The notes beneath the pieces are model-generated. The model was not told the origin of the DNA, searched no databases, and saw nothing but the letters and a program-made list of their open reading frames with translations. A DNA stretch of 64,000 bases from Mucilaginibacter gotjawali (lineage in GTDB: Bacteria; Bacteroidota; Bacteroidia; Sphingobacteriales; Sphingobacteriaceae). Shown here piece by piece: positions 60,201 through 64,000 of this stretch. The position numbers were made by a program, and so were the translations under genes. Each line of letters opens with the position of its first letter. The first letter of the stretch is position 1. The stretch is taken from contig NZ_AP017313.1 of NCBI RefSeq assembly GCF_002355435.1, positions 4,836,001-4,900,000 of the forward strand, in the 5' to 3' direction.

Positions 60201-61391
60201 ATGAAGTTTTTCTCTACCAAAGCTATAATTTTTTTCAGTGGTATATTATTTCCCGTTTTGGCAATGGCACAAACAACGGGACCAAATGTTGACGGTACTA
60301 AATACAATACTTCATCCCTTGCTGCTGTTCCGTTTTTGAATATTACCCCCGATTCACGTTCAGGGGCGATGGGAGAAGCCGGTGTCGCTCTTTCTGCAGA
60401 CGTGAATGCAAATTACTGGAATCCGGCCAAACTTGCATTTTTAGAAGACAATGACAATGTTTCGCTCTCTTACAGCCCGTGGCTGCGCCAATTGGTCCCG
60501 GACATTAGTATGTCTTATTTAAGTTATGCACATAAAATTGATGACCGCAATACATTTGGTGCATCTTTAAAATATTTCAACTACGGCACCATCCAATTCA
60601 GGGACAATACGCAAAATGACCTGGGCACCTATTCACCAAACGAATTTGCCTTGAACGGCTCATTCGCCCGTAAATTTGGTGAAGAGTTTTCGCTTGCGCT
60701 CACCGCCGGTTTTATCTATTCAAATTTATCAAATGCTGTTTTCGCTACCGGAACGGGTGCACAGGCCAGGGCAGGAACTGCTGTGGATGCAGGCGTTGCT
60801 TTGTATTATAACCATAAGATCCAGGAATTTGGCACCGATGCGATATTTGCTTTCGGAACGAATATTTCAAATATCGGATCAAAAATCAGTTACAGCAATA
60901 ATGGCCCCAAGTATTTTTTACCGGCAAACCTAAAAATTGGCGTTGCCAATACGATTAACCTGGATGATTATAACCAGCTAACTCTTACCGCAGATTTTAA
61001 CAAACTATTGGTTCCGACGCCACCAATTACGGATGCCAATGGAAATATCGTCAAAGGCGTCAGCAATGATGTATCCGTACCGGTTGGCATTTTCCAATCA
61101 TTTTCTGACGCTCCGGGAGGTTTTAAGCAGGAATTACAGCAAATTACCATTTCCACCGGCCTTGAATACTGGTACGACCAGCAATTTGCTGTAAGGGCGG
61201 GGTATTTTTATGAAAATCCAAATAATGGGGGCTCTCATTACCTCACGATGGGCGTGGGTTTTAAATATGATATTTTCAATTTCGACTTCTCATACCTGGC
61301 GGCGAGCCAGCAAAATAGCCCGCTCGCAAATACACTTCGTTTTACCCTAAGTGCTAACTTTGGCGGAGATAAAAACGCTAAAAAACAATGA
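60201..61391 (+). CDS. porV: Type IX secretion outer-membrane protein PorV
   Basis: A 396-residue outer-membrane beta-barrel of the FadL-like PorV family. It is a component of the type IX secretion attachment complex that hands cargo to PorU. Signal peptide 1-23 ends in AMA-Q. The mature start FLNITPDSRSGAMGEAGVAL and NANYWNPAKLAFLED match PorV. The C-terminus is a typical barrel closing strand (LRFTLSANFG). It overlaps ispF by 4 bp. It diverges from gldJ. Confidence 0.93.
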   Translation: MKFFSTKAIIFFSGILFPVLAMAQTTGPNVDGTKYNTSSLAAVPFLNITPDSRSGAMGEAGVALSADVNANYWNPAKLAFLEDNDNVSLSYSPWLRQLVPDISMSYLSYAHKIDDRNTFGASLKYFNYGTIQFRDNTQNDLGTYSPNEFALNGSFARKFGEEFSLALTAGFIYSNLSNAVFATGTGAQARAGTAVDAGVALYYNHKIQEFGTDAIFAFGTNISNIGSKISYSNNGPKYFLPANLKIGVANTINLDDYNQLTLTADFNKLLVPTPPITDANGNIVKGVSNDVSVPVGIFQSFSDAPGGFKQELQQITISTGLEYWYDQQFAVRAGYFYENPNNGGSHYLTMGVGFKYDIFNFDFSYLAASQQNSPLANTLRFTLSANFGGDKNAKKQ

Positions 61392-61888
61392 CAAAATTAA
61401 GAGTTGGGTTTGGATTTGATGTTCACCAGTTAAAGGATCAGCATCCATTTATTTTAGGCGGCGTGGATTTACAGCATACTTCCGGGGCTTTTGGTCATTC
61501 AGATGCGGATGTATTGTTGCATGCTATTTGCGATGCCTTGCTCGGCGCTGCCAATTTGCGTGATATAGGCTTTCATTTTTCCAATACGGACGAGAGGTGG
61601 AAAGGGATCAGCAGCCTGGTATTATTGCAAAACGTAGTAATACTTTTAAAAGAAAAAGGCTGGCAAATCGGCAACATTGACGCCATGGTTTGCCTCGAAG
61701 CCCCGAAAATTAACCCCCACATCCCTGCAATGAAGGTTAATATAGCGAAAGCCGCAGGCATCAGCGAAGAAGATATCTCCATAAAGGCTACCACTAACGA
61801 ACAATTGGGTTTTATTGGCCGCCAGGAAGGTGTTGTAGCCTATGCGGTTTGTTTGATAGAGAAGTCCGAAAGTCGGGAAAGTCAGTAA
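61388..61888 (+). CDS. ispF: 2-C-methyl-D-erythritol 2,4-cyclodiphosphate synthase
   Basis: A 166-residue enzyme of the non-mevalonate isoprenoid pathway, which makes ME-cPP. Metal ligands are Asp11, His13 (FGFDVHQL) and His45 (DADVLLHAICDALLG). HSDADVL and IKATTNEQLGFIGRQEGVVA are the family signatures. The ATG overlaps the end of porV in an ATGA arrangement, so translation is coupled. The final residues (EKSESRESQ) run into a repeat-derived tail, so the last codons may come from the GTCCGAAA repeat. Confidence 0.96.
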   Translation: MTKLRVGFGFDVHQLKDQHPFILGGVDLQHTSGAFGHSDADVLLHAICDALLGAANLRDIGFHFSNTDERWKGISSLVLLQNVVILLKEKGWQIGNIDAMVCLEAPKINPHIPAMKVNIAKAAGISEEDISIKATTNEQLGFIGRQEGVVAYAVCLIEKSESRESQ

Positions 61889-61935
61889 AGTCCGAAAGTT
61901 GACTGTCTGGCGTATAGAAGTTTGTCACTATGAAG

Positions 61936-61974
61936 AAAGTCCGAAAAAAAGCGCATGCTTTTTTTTCGGACTTT
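61936..61974. terminator. Bidirectional terminator between ispF and the deacetylase-GT2 gene
   Basis: AAAGTCCGAAAAAAAGC pairs with GCTTTTTTTTCGGACTTT (one extra T) around GCAT. It lies between the two convergent genes, and the right arm continues into the octamer array. Confidence 0.65.
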
Positions 61975-61996
61975 CGGACTTTCGGACTTTCGGACT
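61967..61996. repeat. Octamer tandem repeat CGGACTTT
   Basis: The octamer CGGACTTT starts at 61967, 61975, 61983 and 61991, giving nearly four copies. It runs up to and overlaps the stop codon of the deacetylase-GT2 gene. The same motif in either orientation occurs in two other gaps (14041-14072, 31029-31061). Confidence 0.8.
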
Positions 61997-64000
61997 AAAC
62001 AGTCGCTTCTTTCTTAATAGTCACATTTCCGGTGCGTTTTAACGCGCCCCATCCATGCAACTCGCCTTTTAATGCCCTGCGGATGGATTTAAACAATACA
62101 TAATACATCAGCTGGCGCCATATAAAGCGTTGCGGAATAATGTAAACCAATTTTTTATAGTCTTCCTTCTGCATCCAAAAGGCAATAATAGCAACTACGA
62201 AGTCTATCAACACAAATCCAACGTAGTAGATAATTATCCTACCCGGCTTGTCACTGAATAAACCAATAATCATGAAAAGGTCAGCAAGCGGAGAAAACAA
62301 CGGCAAAATAATTTGAAAGACCAAAATATTAGGCATGCCCAGCATGCCGAAGAACTTATACTTTTTATTGAACAGCGCGTCCTTGTTTTTCCAGAAACTC
62401 TGCATCACGCCAAAACTCCAGCGGAAACGCTGTTTTAGCAAGCCATTAAGCGTCTCGGGGGCTTCGGTGTAGGCAATAGCGTCATCGCAATTACGTACCA
62501 CATAGCCTTGCTTTAATATACGCATGGTAAGATCGCAGTCTTCAGCCAGGGTATCGTAAGTAAAGCCACCGGCTTTGTACAGGGCTGATTTGCGGAATGC
62601 GCCGATGGCGCCCGGCACTACGGTGATGCTATTGATCAGGTCGAAAGCGCGCCTGTCCATATTTTGGGCAGTAATGTATTCTATCGACTGCCACATGGTT
62701 ATCAGGTTAGTTTCGTTTCCGACTTTAACGGTACCGGCGACAGCGCCAATTTCCTCATCGGTAAAATGATTCATCAAATGATAAACGGCGTCATTTTTTA
62801 GCTGCGTATCAGCATCAATACAAACCACAAAATTATTTTTGGCATGGCTGATCCCGAAGTTAAGCGCCGAAGCCTTGCCCCCGTTTGGCTTTGAAAGTAC
62901 CTGCACCAAGGGGTGGTTTCCGTAGGCATTGTTTACCAGTTCAAACGTTTTATCTTTTGACCCATCGTCAACAAATATAATCTCGAACGAGGGGTACTCC
63001 GTTTTTAATAAACTTTGTATAGTTTTAATAGCGGTTACTTCTTCGTTATAACCAGGGACTATAATACTTACTGCAGGCAATTTAGCAGGTTCGGTAACTG
63101 CCCGTTCAATTTTCTTATCCTCACTGTATTGCCTTACCGCAAGTATTCCAATCAATATCACGCGGCCAACAGCAAGAAATATGGCGGAAAAGAATAAATA
63201 AATGAGGAACCAGTTTCCATAAAAATAAAACTCTATCAGGAAATTATATAGCGAACCCAGCACGCCCGAATTTGCATCGTCCTTTATGGGTGGCATCAGG
63301 TCTGCTTTATTTTTATGCAAAACATCGGCAATGGTGGTGAATTTATACCCGTGACTTTTAAAATAGTGGATAATTTCGGGCAATGCTTTTACAGTTTCTT
63401 CGCGCGTGTCGCCGCCTGCATCGTGCAGCAATAACATCGATCCGGCATCTTTCTGTTTGATAACACGGGCAACAATACTGTCAGCAGTTACCCCCGGCTG
63501 CCAGTCCCACGGGTCAATAGATTCGCCTATGGTAATATAGCTTTGTTTCCTGCTTTCCGCTACCGGTATAACTTCTGCCAGGGTTTGCGGCTCGGCATCC
63601 GCATTGAAAGGCGGCCTGAACAATATGGTGCTCCTGCCTGTTACTGATTCGATCAGTTTCCGGGTTGCATTTAACTCGAGGTTTACACGTTGTATACTGA
63701 TAGCCGAAATATCCGGGTGAAAAAATGTATGATTCCCGATCTCATAGCCTTCTTCATATTCGCGGCGCAGAATAGGTACATTTTTTTCGGCCATTGAGCC
63801 TACCACAAAAAATGCCGCCGGAACATGTTCTTTTTTTAAGATGTCGAGAATCCGTGGTGTATAATCAGGATCGGGGCCGTCGTCAAACGTTAAAACAATT
63901 TTGCCCGGATCGTAGCCGTATTTGCGGATAACATATTTTGTGGGCAGCTTGATGTATTGCTGCGCGGTAATCACAAAATTGGAGGTATCCATCTTGACAT
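61995..64000 (-). CDS. Polysaccharide deacetylase-glycosyltransferase 2 fusion (5' end outside window)
   Basis: At least 668 residues. The region from the first in-window ATG holds a NodB-type polysaccharide deacetylase (~30-215: LTFDDGPDPDY with catalytic Asp and metal Asp, and metal-binding HTFFH). A membrane helix follows (~250-282), then a processive GT2 domain (~300-500: VPGYNEE, VDDGSKDKT, DADTQ, and the QRFRW motif) with about four more helices. The frame stays open through the right edge with no stop, and the ATG at 63992 is preceded by in-frame codons. Fusions of this type usually carry an N-terminal GH18-like domain, so the start is probably beyond the window. Likely product is an envelope or exported polysaccharide; sugar unknown. 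Confidence 0.88.
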   Translation of the reverse strand, partial: VKMDTSNFVITAQQYIKLPTKYVIRKYGYDPGKIVLTFDDGPDPDYTPRILDILKKEHVPAAFFVVGSMAEKNVPILRREYEEGYEIGNHTFFHPDISAISIQRVNLELNATRKLIESVTGRSTILFRPPFNADAEPQTLAEVIPVAESRKQSYITIGESIDPWDWQPGVTADSIVARVIKQKDAGSMLLLHDAGGDTREETVKALPEIIHYFKSHGYKFTTIADVLHKNKADLMPPIKDDANSGVLGSLYNFLIEFYFYGNWFLIYLFFSAIFLAVGRVILIGILAVRQYSEDKKIERAVTEPAKLPAVSIIVPGYNEEVTAIKTIQSLLKTEYPSFEIIFVDDGSKDKTFELVNNAYGNHPLVQVLSKPNGGKASALNFGISHAKNNFVVCIDADTQLKNDAVYHLMNHFTDEEIGAVAGTVKVGNETNLITMWQSIEYITAQNMDRRAFDLINSITVVPGAIGAFRKSALYKAGGFTYDTLAEDCDLTMRILKQGYVVRNCDDAIAYTEAPETLNGLLKQRFRWSFGVMQSFWKNKDALFNKKYKFFGMLGMPNILVFQIILPLFSPLADLFMIIGLFSDKPGRIIIYYVGFVLIDFVVAIIAFWMQKEDYKKLVYIIPQRFIWRQLMYYVLFKSIRRALKGELHGWGALKRTGNVTIKKEATV

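Overview
The window looks like a chromosomal segment of a Bacteroidota member, most likely family Sphingobacteriaceae (Mucilaginibacter/Pedobacter-like). This rests on gene content: GldJ and PorV of the type IX secretion/gliding machinery, a TonB with the Bacteroidota-type YGAYELRR start, a short NuoG, DUF4834 and DUF4159 proteins, and a GH106-type rhamnosidase. It also rests on many -7 promoter elements of the Bacteroidota form TAnnTTTG. I see no tRNA, rRNA, prophage, insertion sequence or CRISPR array.

Layout. 1-4.5 kb: 3' end of uvrB, two small membrane proteins, a large YfhO-type membrane protein and an orphan DUF433 antitoxin-like gene. 4.5-14 kb: surface-polysaccharide genes (WcaE-like GT2, WcaC-like GT4, WcaB-like acetyltransferase, three methyltransferases, a GNT-I-like glycosyltransferase, a Wzx-type flippase) with an Xaa-Pro aminopeptidase between them. 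14-31 kb: housekeeping and adaptive single genes: a MerR/TipAS regulator, a tectonin-repeat lipoprotein, typA, a PAS histidine kinase, an AraC-VOC-SnoaL trio, GH106 rhamnosidase, corA, a CGNR-like regulator, metK, a lipid kinase and a SUI1 factor. 31-39.3 kb: pckA, then exbB-exbD-exbD-tonB-(75 aa)-PstS-like lipoprotein-TPR. 39.3-53.5 kb: all of complex I (nuoA-N). 53.6-64 kb: dedA, ppa, a CNNM/CorC transporter, rsmE, DUF4159, an orphan biotin carrier, gldJ diverging from porV, ispF, and a polysaccharide deacetylase-GT2 fusion that runs off the right edge.

How it fits together. The nuo cluster encodes a 14-subunit NADH:quinone oxidoreductase with separate NuoC and NuoD and a NuoG that lacks the large C-terminal domain. 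It contains non-nuo genes. Two same-length, gaplessly alignable 60-residue membrane proteins lie between nuoE and nuoF, and a Uma2-family nuclease gene with its own apparent promoter lies between nuoF and nuoG. The exb/ton cluster would energise outer-membrane transport, with a PstS-like lipoprotein and a TPR protein as uncharacterised partners.

The most unusual non-coding structure is a 43-bp tandem array (27099-27253) ending in a perfect 26-bp palindrome. Several MITE-like palindromic elements sit in intergenic gaps, two of them inside the nuo cluster. Several genes have a TAnnTTTG element so close to the ATG that their mRNAs may be leaderless.
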